From Planctomycetaceae bacterium (GTDB lineage: Bacteria > Planctomycetota > Planctomycetia > Pirellulales > Thermoguttaceae), in assembly GCA_012719125.1 (NCBI GenBank), contig JAAYAY010000352.1:1-64000 (forward strand): DNA of 64,000 bases, in the 5' to 3' direction. The notes under the pieces are model-generated. The model saw nothing but the letters and a program-made list of their open reading frames with translations, made no database searches and was not told the DNA's origin. Shown piece by piece: positions 26,253 through 35,286 of this stretch. The stretch's first letter is position 1. Each line of letters starts with the position of its first letter. The position numbers and the translations under genes are program-made.

Positions 26253-27686
26253 ATGTGCGAGAACTGCAATCGTCGCGATTTCCTGGGCGCCACGGCCATG
26301 GGCGGACTCCTGTTGGCCACGAGTCAACTCAAGGCGGAAGGAGAAACCGCGGGCAAACCGTCCGCTCCGTTTCCCTCGAAGGTGCGAATCTGCGTGATCT
26401 TCGCCGGCACCCCAACGCCCGGCGATCGATCCTGGGGCGTGTGCGAAGAAGAAATCGCTGCCATGACCAAGCGCCTCGAACAAGCCGAGAAGAACCTCGG
26501 CAACGTCGAATTCGTCATCGGCCGCGCCGCCAAGCCGGAGCAGGCCGCTGAACTGATGAAACAGGCCGGCGACGACGCGCCGGTGCTGGCAATCAACCTG
26601 TGCATCCGCGGCCTGCTCAACGTCTCCCCGCCGATCCTCGAGAGCGGGCGTCCGCTGGCGGTTTTCTCCGCCCCGGCGAGCGGGCACGACTGGATGTATC
26701 CCTTCCGCTGGCGGCAGGAGGGCAAACCGGTCACCATGTTCACCACCAGCGACCTCAACGAACTGGAGCACGCCGCCCGCCTGCTGCGAGTTATCCCGCT
26801 CATGCGTCATTCGCGTATCGCCGTCTTCCAGCCCCTTCGCGGCACGCCTCCCGCCTGCTCGCCCGAAGAGGTCAAGAAACGACTGGGTGCCGAACTCGTC
26901 GAAGTGCCCCAGACTCGGTTCGACGAACTGCTCGCGGCCGTCGACCAGAAAAAGGCGGAAGCCGACGCCAAACGCTGGCTCGACGAAGCCAAACAGACGA
27001 TCGAGCCCAATACGGAAGACCTTTTCAAGGCGGCCCAGGTCAGCCTCGCCCTCGATCGATTGATGGAGGAAGAGCAGGTCCAAGGCCTTGCCGTGGGAAC
27101 CTGCATGGGTTGGCTGAAGCGAGGCTTCCCCTGCCTCGGCTTCACGCGGCTGCGCGACCGCGGAATCCCGGCCTCCTGCGAGGGAGACATGGACTCGCTC
27201 TGGACCATGATGCTGTTCCAGCACGCCTTCGGCATTGCCGGCTTCCAGGGCAACGCCACCTTCGACACCTCGAAGAACGCCCTCTGGACGGCCCATTGCG
27301 TGGGACCGCTCAAGATGGAAGGGCCCGACGGGCCGGCCTCTCCCTACCTGCTCCGCAGCCATTCCGAAATCGGCGGCGGCGTCGTGCCCGAGATTCAATA
27401 CCGCATCGGGCAGAAGATCACCCGATCGAAACTCGTCAACCTCGACAAACTGCTCATCTCCACCGGCACCATCCGCGAGGTGCCCGACAAGTCGGTCCGC
27501 GCCTGCCGGACGCAAATCGTCACCGAGATCGGCAATGCCGAACTGATGGTCCGCAACTGGGGCGGCGGCGTGCTGGAAGGCGACATGATGACGTTGCTGC
27601 ACCGGGTCGTGTTCTACGGCGATCGTCTGGACAGCGCACGGCACCTGGCCGAGTTGATGCAGATGGAGATTGTCATGGAGGGGTAA
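26253..27686 (+). CDS. Tat-exported sugar isomerase-like (FucI/AraA fold) protein
   Basis: 477 residues with a Tat signal (NRRDFLGATAMGGLLLAT); the start at 26253 follows GGGAGAG. The body resembles L-fucose/L-arabinose isomerase-superfamily proteins: an N-terminal Rossmann-like half, EPNTEDLFKAAQVSLALDRL, VGTCMGWLKRGFPCLGFTRL, and ASCEGDMDSLWTMMLFQH in the region where isomerases bind metal. It probably acts on a sugar or sugar derivative in the periplasm. The reaction is inferred from fold only. Confidence 0.75.
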   Translation: MCENCNRRDFLGATAMGGLLLATSQLKAEGETAGKPSAPFPSKVRICVIFAGTPTPGDRSWGVCEEEIAAMTKRLEQAEKNLGNVEFVIGRAAKPEQAAELMKQAGDDAPVLAINLCIRGLLNVSPPILESGRPLAVFSAPASGHDWMYPFRWRQEGKPVTMFTTSDLNELEHAARLLRVIPLMRHSRIAVFQPLRGTPPACSPEEVKKRLGAELVEVPQTRFDELLAAVDQKKAEADAKRWLDEAKQTIEPNTEDLFKAAQVSLALDRLMEEEQVQGLAVGTCMGWLKRGFPCLGFTRLRDRGIPASCEGDMDSLWTMMLFQHAFGIAGFQGNATFDTSKNALWTAHCVGPLKMEGPDGPASPYLLRSHSEIGGGVVPEIQYRIGQKITRSKLVNLDKLLISTGTIREVPDKSVRACRTQIVTEIGNAELMVRNWGGGVLEGDMMTLLHRVVFYGDRLDSARHLAELMQMEIVMEG

Positions 27687-28084
27687 TACACCCTCGCACA
27701 ACCGGCGGGCAACTCAACAAGAGATGCTTGACGGTGAGTGCTTCGAGAGCGAGTACGCGCTCGATGCAACTCTCCTGGCCGTCGGCGCCGGCACGACGAC
27801 CGAGGTCCATATCCTCCACAACGGCACCTCGGTATTTCGAGGCAAGATCCGTCTCGGCGGGGCAGGGGAGGGGACAACCCGCTCCGAGTAGCGTGTCATG
27901 TCGAAAGGCGACCGGTTGCATGTTCACTTCAGCACCTTTTTTGGAGAAGCTGCCGTATCTACACGTGAATCTCGTCCGCCCCGCACGGGGCTCAGTTTGA
28001 CCACTTCTCGTTCACGCTGCTATACTCCATGCGAACGATTCGGCGGCCACCCTATTTTTCGGCTGATTCCAGGCAAGCATCGGA
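27687..28084. other. gene-poor stretch with possible gene remnant
   Basis: Contains the short beta-rich frame at 27724-27891 and a GGGCAGGG at 27860. No other feature was recognised. Confidence 0.4.
27724..27891 (+). pseudogene. short beta-rich fragment
   Basis: A 55-residue frame with VGAGTTTEVHILHNGTSVF, which reads like part of a larger extracellular beta-sandwich protein. No signal peptide or domain boundary is present, so it is probably a decayed remnant. Confidence 0.3.
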
Positions 28085-28648
28085 ATGAAGATTGAAGTTG
28101 TATGTCAGTGTGGGCGGCGGTATGCGGCCCAACAGCACCTTGCCGGACAAGAGGTGCCTTGTCCCTTCTGTGGTGCGACCATGGTGATACCCAAGGTAGA
28201 ATCGGCTCAACCGAAAGCCAGTCAGGTCAGGTGCCCCTATTGCCACGAGTATGTGCCCCAATCGCAGTACGGTCGGCACGAGCAACAGCACTTGCGACTG
28301 CAAGAAGACGGCCAACAGGCCGAATATGCCACACTCCCGCCAGAGGAACGCGAAGTGTCGACCGACTTGACGAGCGCCCCTCGCTGGTATCGTCACAAGA
28401 AGTGTGGCCAAGTCACAGGGATGCCTGAGGAGATCATTCAAACCTACCTGACAAACCCTTGGTTCTATCTCTCCGACAAGACGTTCTGCACCGGGTGCGG
28501 CAAACACGTGCGATTGCGGGAATGCGTCTGGGAGGAGACAGGCGAGAACCTCCAGACATACAACGACCGTCTGCGAGCTGGCAAGCCGGGACTCCGACCA
28601 GGACTTCCGAAGCTGCTACTGGCTTGGATTGTCAATACCTTTTTCTGA
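28085..28648 (+). CDS. three-module zinc-ribbon protein
   Basis: 187 residues with three predicted zinc modules. The first is a planctomycete-type ribbon (CQCGRRYAAQQHLAGQ, then CPFCG). The second is C2H2-like (CPYCHEYVPQSQYGRHEQQH). The third is a ribbon spanning KKCGQVTG to FCTGCGKHVRLRECVW. No enzymatic domain. It is probably a protein- or nucleic-acid-binding adaptor; the role is unknown. Confidence 0.7.
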   Translation: MKIEVVCQCGRRYAAQQHLAGQEVPCPFCGATMVIPKVESAQPKASQVRCPYCHEYVPQSQYGRHEQQHLRLQEDGQQAEYATLPPEEREVSTDLTSAPRWYRHKKCGQVTGMPEEIIQTYLTNPWFYLSDKTFCTGCGKHVRLRECVWEETGENLQTYNDRLRAGKPGLRPGLPKLLLAWIVNTFF

Positions 28649-28950
28649 AAGCACCAAACAATCGGAGAGTCGATCAGGGTCGGTTTGCCCTGCTGACCCG
28701 TGAGACGACAAAACCGTGTGCCACTCCTTGCTCGCCAAGCACTGAGACGCGGCATAGGCTTTTCTGGCCCATCATCCGTGGCGCTGTCAACCGCCCTTTC
28801 AACGCTCCTCCAAACCGCCCTGCGATAGCTCCACTTCCATCACGATACGCCTCGGCACCGCTCCCCGCACTGACCCATCACACCACACATCGAACCGCAA
28901 GCAAACCTCCCATCCGCTTGCCCCCAAACCGACCCACTTCAGCCAACCTG

Positions 28951-28976
28951 CGTGCCACGGGCGTGCCGCCCGTGCC
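28951..28976. repeat. CACGGGC palindrome, copy 1
   Basis: GTGCCACGGGCGTGCCGCCC followed by GTGCC. Other copies lie at 30846-30870 and 35287-35312. Confidence 0.8.
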
Positions 28977-29055
28977 TCAAATTCATCCCAGTGCCCCCGC
29001 TCGACAATCAACCCTTCCCGGCAATGAGCCATGGATCGACATGTCTCCTCACTCT

Positions 29056-29083
29056 CTCTGTGCCCTCTGTGCCTCCGTGTTGA
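29056..29083. repeat. CTCTGTGCCCTCTGTGCCTC repeat, copy 1
   Basis: A 28-bp element ending CGTGTTGA. A second copy with one substitution lies at 35471-35498. Confidence 0.8.
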
Positions 29084-29244
29084 GTCTCCGTCGTTCCTCA
29101 TTCCTCTCACACTTCACACGTCTCGCCCTCGTCTCAAATTCATCCCACCGTCCCGGGAATCGCGCAAGACCACTCAGCGAAACTTGAAATCCCGCTCTGC
29201 TGCTGCCATAGTGAACGACATCACTCTTGAGCAAGGAGCGGCAG

Positions 29245-30600
29245 ATGACCAAATCGCCTTGGACACGGCGGCATTTTCTCACCTCGACCAGCCTGGCGGC
29301 GGCAAGCGCTGCCGCCGGGACGTCCCTATCGCAACCGGCCCCTGTCCGGGCGGCCGACGGTGCAAGTGACGCGGAACGGAGCGTCGACGTCCTCGTCTGC
29401 GGCGGCGGCCCGGCCGGAATGGCGGCCGCCGTCCTGGCGGCACGAGGCGGCGCCAAGGTCCTCCTCGTCGAACGCTACGGACGACTCGGCGGAATGGCCG
29501 TCCATGCACGCGTCGCTCCCCTCATGGGACACTCCGCCAGCCCCTTCGTGCGAGAAGTCCTCGACCGCATCGGCGGAGTCCGGTTCGATCCCGATCGGCT
29601 CGACCTCCAGTATGCCGAACTGGCGGAAGAGGCCGGAGCCGAACTGCTCCTGCATGCTTGGGCATGCCAGACGCTTCTCGACGGCAATCGAGTCGCCGGA
29701 GCGCGGTTCGTGAGCAAGCAGGGGATGCTCAACGTTCGCGCCAAGGTGACCGTCGACGCCACCGGCGACGGCGACGTGGCCTTCGGCGCAGGAGCGGAGT
29801 ATGAACAGGGACGAGAGGGCGACGGCCTCCTGCAGCCCATGTCGATCATGTACACCGTCGCCGGCCTGGACGACGCTCGGGCCATCTACTGCGGCAGCGA
29901 AGAACAAGCACAAAAGCTGCTGATCGAAGGCCGGTCATGGGAAGCGATCGTCCAGAGCGCCCAGCAGGCCGGCCAACTGCCCGGCAACGTGGGCGTTGTC
30001 CGCACCTACCGCACGAGCCGCCCGGGCGAGGCCGCGATCAACGCCACTCAAATCAACTACGTCGACGGCACGAAAGTCCACGACCTCACCAAGGCCGAGT
30101 TGGAAGGCCGCCGGCAGGCCTTTCAGATTCTCGATTTCCTCAGAAAGCACGCCCCCGGCTACGAAAACGCGTACATCGCCGGCATGCCGGCCGTCGTCGG
30201 CGTCCGCGAGACCCGCCGCATCCTCGGCCGCGACTATCTCACTCGCGACGACCTGATCGCCGGCCGCCGGCGCGACGACGCGGTCGTTCGCGCCGCGTCG
30301 TTCGTGATCGACATCCACAATCCCGACGGCGCCGGGCAGGCCCAAGGCCTGGCCGAACGCGTGAAACCCTACGACATCCCCTACGGCTGCCTCGTGCCCA
30401 AAACCGTCGACGGCCTGCTCGTCGCCGGCCGCTGCATCAGCGGCAGCCACGAGGCCCACGCCTCCTATCGCGTCCAGCAGATCGCCATGGCCCTCGGCTC
30501 CGCCGCCGGCGCAGCCGCCGCCCTCGCCACGCAGTCAAACACCCTGCCAAGAGACGTCGACGTCACGCAAGTCCAAACAGCCCTTGCCTTGCCGTCATGA
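29245..30600 (+). CDS. Tat-exported FAD-dependent oxidoreductase
   Basis: 451 residues; AAGGAG 7 nt before the ATG at 29245 fixes the start. The Tat signal is WTRRHFLTSTSLAAASAAAG. The dinucleotide-binding GGGPAGMAAAVLAARGG with a following VLLVERYGRLGGMA identifies an FAD_oxidored-type (PF12831-like) protein. The C-terminal GLLVAGRCISGSHEAHASYR is a typical second FAD-contacting block. Its substrate is unknown. It is flanked by repeat-rich DNA on both sides. Confidence 0.88.
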   Translation: MTKSPWTRRHFLTSTSLAAASAAAGTSLSQPAPVRAADGASDAERSVDVLVCGGGPAGMAAAVLAARGGAKVLLVERYGRLGGMAVHARVAPLMGHSASPFVREVLDRIGGVRFDPDRLDLQYAELAEEAGAELLLHAWACQTLLDGNRVAGARFVSKQGMLNVRAKVTVDATGDGDVAFGAGAEYEQGREGDGLLQPMSIMYTVAGLDDARAIYCGSEEQAQKLLIEGRSWEAIVQSAQQAGQLPGNVGVVRTYRTSRPGEAAINATQINYVDGTKVHDLTKAELEGRRQAFQILDFLRKHAPGYENAYIAGMPAVVGVRETRRILGRDYLTRDDLIAGRRRDDAVVRAASFVIDIHNPDGAGQAQGLAERVKPYDIPYGCLVPKTVDGLLVAGRCISGSHEAHASYRVQQIAMALGSAAGAAAALATQSNTLPRDVDVTQVQTALALPS

Positions 30601-30676
30601 TAGGTTGTGAGCCGACTCCTTAGTTGGACAGCGCCACTTCGGCGCAGTCTGAGAACGTGAACGCGTTCGAGTGCAG

Positions 30677-30746
30677 TCGTTTAACGCCCAGCCGAAGGCG
30701 CCGGCCGCACTACGGAAGCCGGCGCCTTCGGCTGGGCGTTAAACGA
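30677..30746. repeat. 29-bp perfect palindrome, GTTTAACGCCCAGCC family, copy 2
   Basis: 30677-30705 pairs perfectly with 30718-30746 around a 12-nt loop. Relative to copy 1, a C-G pair is replaced by A-T in both arms. Confidence 0.9.
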
Positions 30747-30845
30747 GCAACCCTCTGGAAGTTGTGGTACTGACCCCGTAATCGAACCCCCAGCACGCCC
30801 CCCCAACCCGCTTGCACCCCAACCGCCCCACTTCACCCGACATCG

Positions 30846-30870
30846 GTGCCACGGGCGTCCCGCCCGTGCC
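30846..30870. repeat. CACGGGC palindrome, copy 2
   Basis: GTGCCACGGGCGTCCCGCCC followed by GTGCC. A CCCGCTTGC block lies ~35 bases upstream, as at 28914. Confidence 0.75.
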
Positions 30871-31822
30871 TGGCCCCTTCTGCGGGCGACGTCCCGGGGC
30901 CATCGCGGCCGCCAGACAACCCCACGCGTCATTCCCGCGCAGGCGGGAATCCAGAACCGACATCACGTGCAATCCGTGCCCCGGGTCTTCGGTGCTTGTA
31001 GCCGCGAACAACCCGGGCAGAAGTGCCGAACATGCTGTTCTCCTTCCCGCCCCTTCCATGCCAGACGTAGCGTTGACAATCCTTGGGCGGGGTGCGCACA
31101 CCAACCCCGGATCACGGTTTCGGCCAGAAGCCAAACCGCGGGTGTTGATGCTCTTGCGCTCATTGGTAAGACGTCAAAGGTTGCGGGTTTCTATGCCCGG
31201 TTCGGTGGGGTCCAAGAGGGTCACCGAACGCCCGTCAGTATCCTATCTCACCGGAGAATGTCAACTTTTCGCAGTTTTGCGGTTGTCGGGCAAGGCTGCC
31301 AGGGGCTTTGCCGTCAGTCTGTATCAACACGTTTATGCCACCCTTGCCTTGTCACGCTGATACCATTTCGGTCCCTAGATGTGAGCCAGCGAAGCACTGA
31401 GGCAGAAGCCACTCAAGCCCAAGGTATTCCGGTGTCGGTGTCGTCTGGCCTCTGTTGCCCAACCGAACATTCCAGCCTCAGTGTATCAACAGCCCGAAAC
31501 CAGAGTACTCGGCCGTGTGTTTCTGCCAATAACGACAAGAGAGATGGGAGAGTTGCTGTAAGTACCTAACAGCAAAGACCTTCGTTCAATGTGCTTGATT
31601 GCCCTCTTCTTGGCCAGCCATATAGCCCGGGCGACCAATTCGTCCGGTTCTTGTGAGAAGCACTTTCATGCTCCGGCGAGCTGGTTTATCTTGCTGTCTG
31701 GTGGCACGCTGTCCACGTTTCACGTCGCGACCGATCGTGCTACACTCTCATGCGGGAGCATCACCCCATGAGTGCATAACTCGTTGTGATACGAAGATCT
31801 GCATGTACGGCAGGGATTGGAA

Positions 31823-32680
31823 ATGGCAAGCATAGTTGTTGTTGACGATGATTTCGCCATCGAGCCCGTCATTGACTTGCTCATCAGCAAAGGCCATGAC
31901 GTTGAACGAATCGCCTCAGCCGAAGATGCCTTGAATGGAATTGATAGGCTAGAATTGGCAGACGTGTTGATTCTCGACGTCATGATGGCACGCCCAGGAG
32001 CCCTTTCCGAGACGAGGACCTACGGTGGGCACCGAACAGGTTGGATCATCGCACAAGAAGTGCGAAAGAGGAAACCCACTTTGCCGATTCTTGCGTTCAC
32101 TGCGACAGCAGATCAGGCGGTGGCGAAGTGGTTCACTGAACAGCATAGATGCATGTTCTTGAGCAAGTACACGGTCCACAATGTGGGGCAGGTTGTCGAT
32201 GCGGTCAATATACTCCTTGGAATCCAGGAGTCATCGACATTGTTGACTCCCTTCATCGTACACGGTCACGACGAGGCTGCAAAGCTGGCCCTGAAGAACT
32301 ATCTTCAGAATACTCTTGGGCTGCCGGAGCCTCTGATCCTTCACGAGCAGCCTTCGGGCGGCAAGACGATCATCGAGAAACTCGAGCAGTTTGCTTCACA
32401 ATCGGATCTTGCTTTCATTCTCCTCACACCCGACGATATGCCTTGTGAATGCGACGCTTTATCGCACGACAAACGTCGCGCGCGGCAGAATGTGATCTTT
32501 GAAATGGGCTACTTCCTCGGTGTGTTCGGACGAAGTTCTGGGCGCGTCTTCTTATTGCACAAGGGACCGCTCGATCTGCCGTCGGATATCGCAGGCGTGG
32601 TCTACATCGATATTACTGGAGGAATTGAGGCATCCGGTGAGACTATTCGGAAAGAGCTGAAGAATGCCAAAGTCATCTAA
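31823..32680 (+). CDS. receiver-TIR fusion protein (response-regulated TIR effector)
   Basis: 285 residues; the ATG at 31823 is preferred over a TTG two codons earlier. Residues 1-135 are a CheY-like receiver: acidic D8/D9, phospho-acceptor D52 (LILDVMMARPG), T93 and K115 (FLSKYT). There is an unusual extended loop after D52. Residues about 143-285 match the CAP12/Pycsar-effector TIR family (PF10137): FIVHGHDEAAK, LHEQPSGGKTIIEKLE, FILLTPDD, and RQNVIFEMGYFLGVFGR with E228 in the position of the conserved, probably catalytic Glu. Such TIRs degrade NAD+ in anti-phage systems. Here the input would be phosphorylation, not a cyclic nucleotide. The kinase gene overlaps its 3' end. Confidence 0.88.
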   Translation: MASIVVVDDDFAIEPVIDLLISKGHDVERIASAEDALNGIDRLELADVLILDVMMARPGALSETRTYGGHRTGWIIAQEVRKRKPTLPILAFTATADQAVAKWFTEQHRCMFLSKYTVHNVGQVVDAVNILLGIQESSTLLTPFIVHGHDEAAKLALKNYLQNTLGLPEPLILHEQPSGGKTIIEKLEQFASQSDLAFILLTPDDMPCECDALSHDKRRARQNVIFEMGYFLGVFGRSSGRVFLLHKGPLDLPSDIAGVVYIDITGGIEASGETIRKELKNAKVI

Positions 32681-33473
32681 CGACGAACAGAACCGCCCCG
32701 CTACACGGGAAGAGCTTGAAGCACGGGTTGCCAGCCTTACCAAGAAGCTGCATGAGCTTGAAGTGCGGTTCTCCCAGGTTGATCGTGAGAGGATTGAATA
32801 CCTGCAGAACGTTGCACACCAACTCGTGGCGCCGTTAAACGCCATAAAGTGGCACATTGAAAACCTCACAAATGCCCGAATGAGTCTGGAGCGGTCAAAA
32901 AAAGTTCTGCGGTCTGTATATTCTCAGGCAACGATTGCGGTTCATCTGGCCAAGAACTTTGCCCTCATGTCCAATTTGGAGGCGGATCATAGCCTTGCAC
33001 AGCTTCAAGAGCCTGTGGAAAGCGTTGATCTCTATAGGCTACTTGTGAATCTCGCGGATGATTTCCAACCATTGGGCTGGGACAAACAAGTGCATATCTC
33101 TGTTGACGAGTCCCTGAAGAAGGCCCCTCCCGTCCTTGCGATCAAGAATCTCATAGCCCAGGTCTTCAGCAACATCATTGAAAACGCCGTGAAGTATTCG
33201 GCCAAAGAAACGACAGTCCGGATCTCCAGCGAGTTAGAGTCTGGTGCGGTTAGGGTGTTGGTGCGAAGTCGCGGTATCCGCCTGCGGGCCGAGGACCGAG
33301 CACGTGTTTTTGACCGCGGGTTTCGTAGTCCGGACGCGCGGAACTCACACCCTGCTGGTACCGGGTTCGGACTATATATTGCTAGGAAGATTGTTGAAAT
33401 CCACGATGGCGAGATAATGGCTTACACGGATCCGCAAGACTGCACCGTATTTGAAGTACTGCTCGATACTTGA
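32664..33473 (+). CDS. cytosolic histidine kinase with degenerate G1 box
   Basis: 269 residues, overlapping the receiver-TIR gene by 17 nt. Residues about 14-50 are a predicted coiled coil. H52 lies in the H-box (VAHQLVAPLNAIKW). The HATPase has an N-box (SNIIENAVKYS), an F-box-like ARVFDRGFRS and a G2 box (GTGFGLYIARKIVE). The G1 box, normally D-x-G-x-G, reads VRSRGIRLRAED and lacks the Asp, so ATP binding may be altered. No transmembrane or sensor domain is present, so the stimulus is presumably cytosolic or relayed by a partner. Confidence 0.87.
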   Translation: MPKSSNDEQNRPATREELEARVASLTKKLHELEVRFSQVDRERIEYLQNVAHQLVAPLNAIKWHIENLTNARMSLERSKKVLRSVYSQATIAVHLAKNFALMSNLEADHSLAQLQEPVESVDLYRLLVNLADDFQPLGWDKQVHISVDESLKKAPPVLAIKNLIAQVFSNIIENAVKYSAKETTVRISSELESGAVRVLVRSRGIRLRAEDRARVFDRGFRSPDARNSHPAGTGFGLYIARKIVEIHDGEIMAYTDPQDCTVFEVLLDT

Positions 33474-33486
33474 CCACGAGGTGATA

Positions 33487-33924
33487 ATGGGAAACGAAAA
33501 GACGGTACTCTTGATAGACGATGAGCCGGCATTTCTGGAACCTCTTGTCGATGCGCTTAGTTTTCATGGTGTCCGAGTACTGACAGCTCGAACCGGGGAA
33601 GAGGGACTTGAGATCCTTACCAAAGAAACGGTGAACCTCGTTTCCGTCGACGTAATGATGGATCCTGGTGAGTCTTTGCGTGGGAAGACAAGTAGCCAGC
33701 ATGCGGGTCTCTTTGTCTGCAAGGAAATCCGACGGATGTTTCCTGGCATGGCGGTCTTCTGCATTAGCGTGATCAACGACAGGGAGTTGATTCGAGAAAT
33801 ACAGAAATGTGGTGCTCGGTTTTTGCGCAAAGGCGAGACTCCGCTGCGGACGGTGCTCCAAATGATGCGAGCGAGTCTCACGGGAGTTGCCTATTCGACA
33901 GATGAGCATGACTTAGAATTCTGA
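33487..33924 (+). CDS. single-domain response regulator
   Basis: A 145-residue stand-alone receiver 13 nt after the kinase. Acidic pair D11/D12, phospho-acceptor D55 (LVSVDVMMDPGE), S94 and K115 (FLRKGE). Like the receiver of the TIR fusion, it has a ~10-residue insertion after the phospho-acceptor (between DVMMDPG and GLFVCKEIR), which marks both as one receiver subfamily. It may be a phosphate sink, a relay, or a competitor that sets the threshold for the TIR effector. Confidence 0.87.
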   Translation: MGNEKTVLLIDDEPAFLEPLVDALSFHGVRVLTARTGEEGLEILTKETVNLVSVDVMMDPGESLRGKTSSQHAGLFVCKEIRRMFPGMAVFCISVINDRELIREIQKCGARFLRKGETPLRTVLQMMRASLTGVAYSTDEHDLEF

Positions 33925-34316
33925 CCACAATCCGCAAAGAGTGCAGCGTGCGTCCATCGCATGCTTGATGGTCCAAGCGTTGGATTCGTTCCCCGTGACG
34001 AAGATGTCCGCATCCGTCCGCCTGCCTTACCCCGTCGCAGACCATTGAGTGTGGAAGGCAGGACTGACAATTAGTTCCTTTTGTGAATACCTTCTCGGCA
34101 ACCAGATTTGACTGACAGTCCATATGACCTCCAGTGTCCAACACCAAGGATGAACTTGAGTGCCGTTGGGTGGCGAATCACTCAGCTCGCCTGCAGCGAC
34201 AGTCCCCAAGTGAGTCCTGACGCGGATGTCTGCATAACACATCCGGTGGCATTCCGAAGCCGATAGATCTTGTTATAGGCTAGGCCAGAGATGGGGTTTT
34301 TTGAAGAAAGCCGAGT
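33925..34316. other. gap in accessory island
   Basis: About 390 bases with no convincing gene. Minus-strand frames contain scattered Cys pairs (NCQSCLP; CTLCGLW) in two different frames, which could be a decayed zinc-binding gene. Confidence 0.35.
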
Positions 34317-34697
34317 ATGCTTAGGTTGGAAGATTTCGTGTCGGAAACGTTGAAGCAGATCATCAACGGCGTTGAAGCGGCCCAGAAGTACGCCGAAGAC
34401 CATGGCGCGTTGGTGAACCCTGGTGGGCTGAGTTGGTCGCCAACCGATGGGGATATGCGGCTTTATGACAGTCGTTCACGGGCATTTGTTCAAGAAGTCG
34501 AATTCGACGTAGCTGTCGTGACCAGCGATGCCACGAAGAGCGGTGGAGGTGTCGGTGTATTTGTCTGGGCGCTCAGCGCGGGGGCCAAGCGACAAACCGA
34601 TGCGACAAGTAGTATGCAGAGTCGCATTCGTTTCAACGTCCCAATGTCGTTTCGGGCACAATCGCCTTCGGAGCGGGACAAGCCACCTACGGCCTAA
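34317..34697 (+). CDS. trypco2-like small protein
   Basis: 126 residues beginning LEDFVSETLKQIINGVEAAQKY, a helical start followed by VQEVEFDVAVVTSDATKSGG and a C-terminal SRIRFNVPMSF strand. This layout resembles the small trypco2-type domains that accompany trypsin-like or other effector genes in conflict systems. It probably binds a partner and does not catalyse a reaction. It is on the same strand as the receiver-TIR operon but separated by 390 nt, so it may have its own promoter. Confidence 0.5.
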   Translation: MLRLEDFVSETLKQIINGVEAAQKYAEDHGALVNPGGLSWSPTDGDMRLYDSRSRAFVQEVEFDVAVVTSDATKSGGGVGVFVWALSAGAKRQTDATSSMQSRIRFNVPMSFRAQSPSERDKPPTA

Positions 34698-34909
34698 GGG
34701 ACGTTCGGTATCGGCTTGAATGCACATCCCATGGACCCCTCCATGCCTCGCAACGCTCGGGAGCATCGCGGGACTTCTTCTCAGTTGCACATATGAGCTG
34801 ATCACACGTGTATGGCTGCGTCCGGGGCTCGCCGATTTGCCATCGGCCTGGTCCGCGGCTAGGCTTTCCTGGTAAACATCCCGCGATGTGACGTTTGGTG
34901 CGCCGTGCG

Positions 34910-35107
34910 TCACTCGATGGCCTCTTCGGCCGCGGCCTCACTCTGCAACTCAGCAAGAAACGTCTGCCCCCACGTCGAGTTATTCAGCGCGTCGTGACAC
35001 GCCCTCGCCGTCCGGTCATCGGCCGTGGCGAGCAGCTCTCTCACCAACGCGACTCGCGCGCGGACGTGCGTCGTGCGGGCACCCGCCTCGGAAATCACCC
35101 GCTCCAT
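34910..35107 (-). CDS. possible small alpha-helical protein
   Basis: A 65-residue frame beginning MERVISEAGARTTHVRARVA and rich in Ala, Leu and Glu (VRELLATADDRTARACHDAL). The amino-acid pattern looks like a real helical protein. The frame extends upstream without a better start. No family recognised. Confidence 0.35.
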   Translation of the reverse strand: MERVISEAGARTTHVRARVALVRELLATADDRTARACHDALNNSTWGQTFLAELQSEAAAEEAIE

Positions 35108-35286
35108 GAGCCCCACCCGTTCCCTCGCCTCCGCACCAAGAGAGAACCGTTCCCGCTCGACGCGGCAGGGGGCCTCCCCAGCCATTCCGCCCGCCGGAAC
35201 GCCACGCCGAAATGACAAAACCCGCTGAGGTGCCGATGCAGCCCGTGCGCGTAGAGCCCCCGAAATAGGCAACGAACCCCAACGTC

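Larger units (their letters stand above)
28649..29244. other. intergenic region with composite repeat
   Basis: No gene seen. It carries one copy of a composite repeat: CCGCTTGC block near 28914, CACGGGC palindrome at 28951-28976, and CTCTGTGCCCTCTGTGCCTC at 29056. Confidence 0.6.
30601..31822. other. 1.2-kb gene-free, repeat-bearing region
   Basis: Contains the GTTTAACGCCC palindrome (30677-30746) and a CACGGGC copy (30846). Several overlapping short frames near 30960-31570 lack start signals and family features. I see no convincing gene. It forms the left edge of the receiver-TIR operon. Confidence 0.55.

Noticed and set aside
26058-27701. Upstream extension of the minus-strand alpha/beta hydrolase frame
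   Set aside because: It is antisense to the well-supported Tat sugar-isomerase-like gene; a signal peptide starts at 26057.
30812-31569. Overlapping 180-200 residue frames on the + strand
   Set aside because: They lack ribosome sites and recognisable motifs, overlap one another, and include a palindromic repeat.
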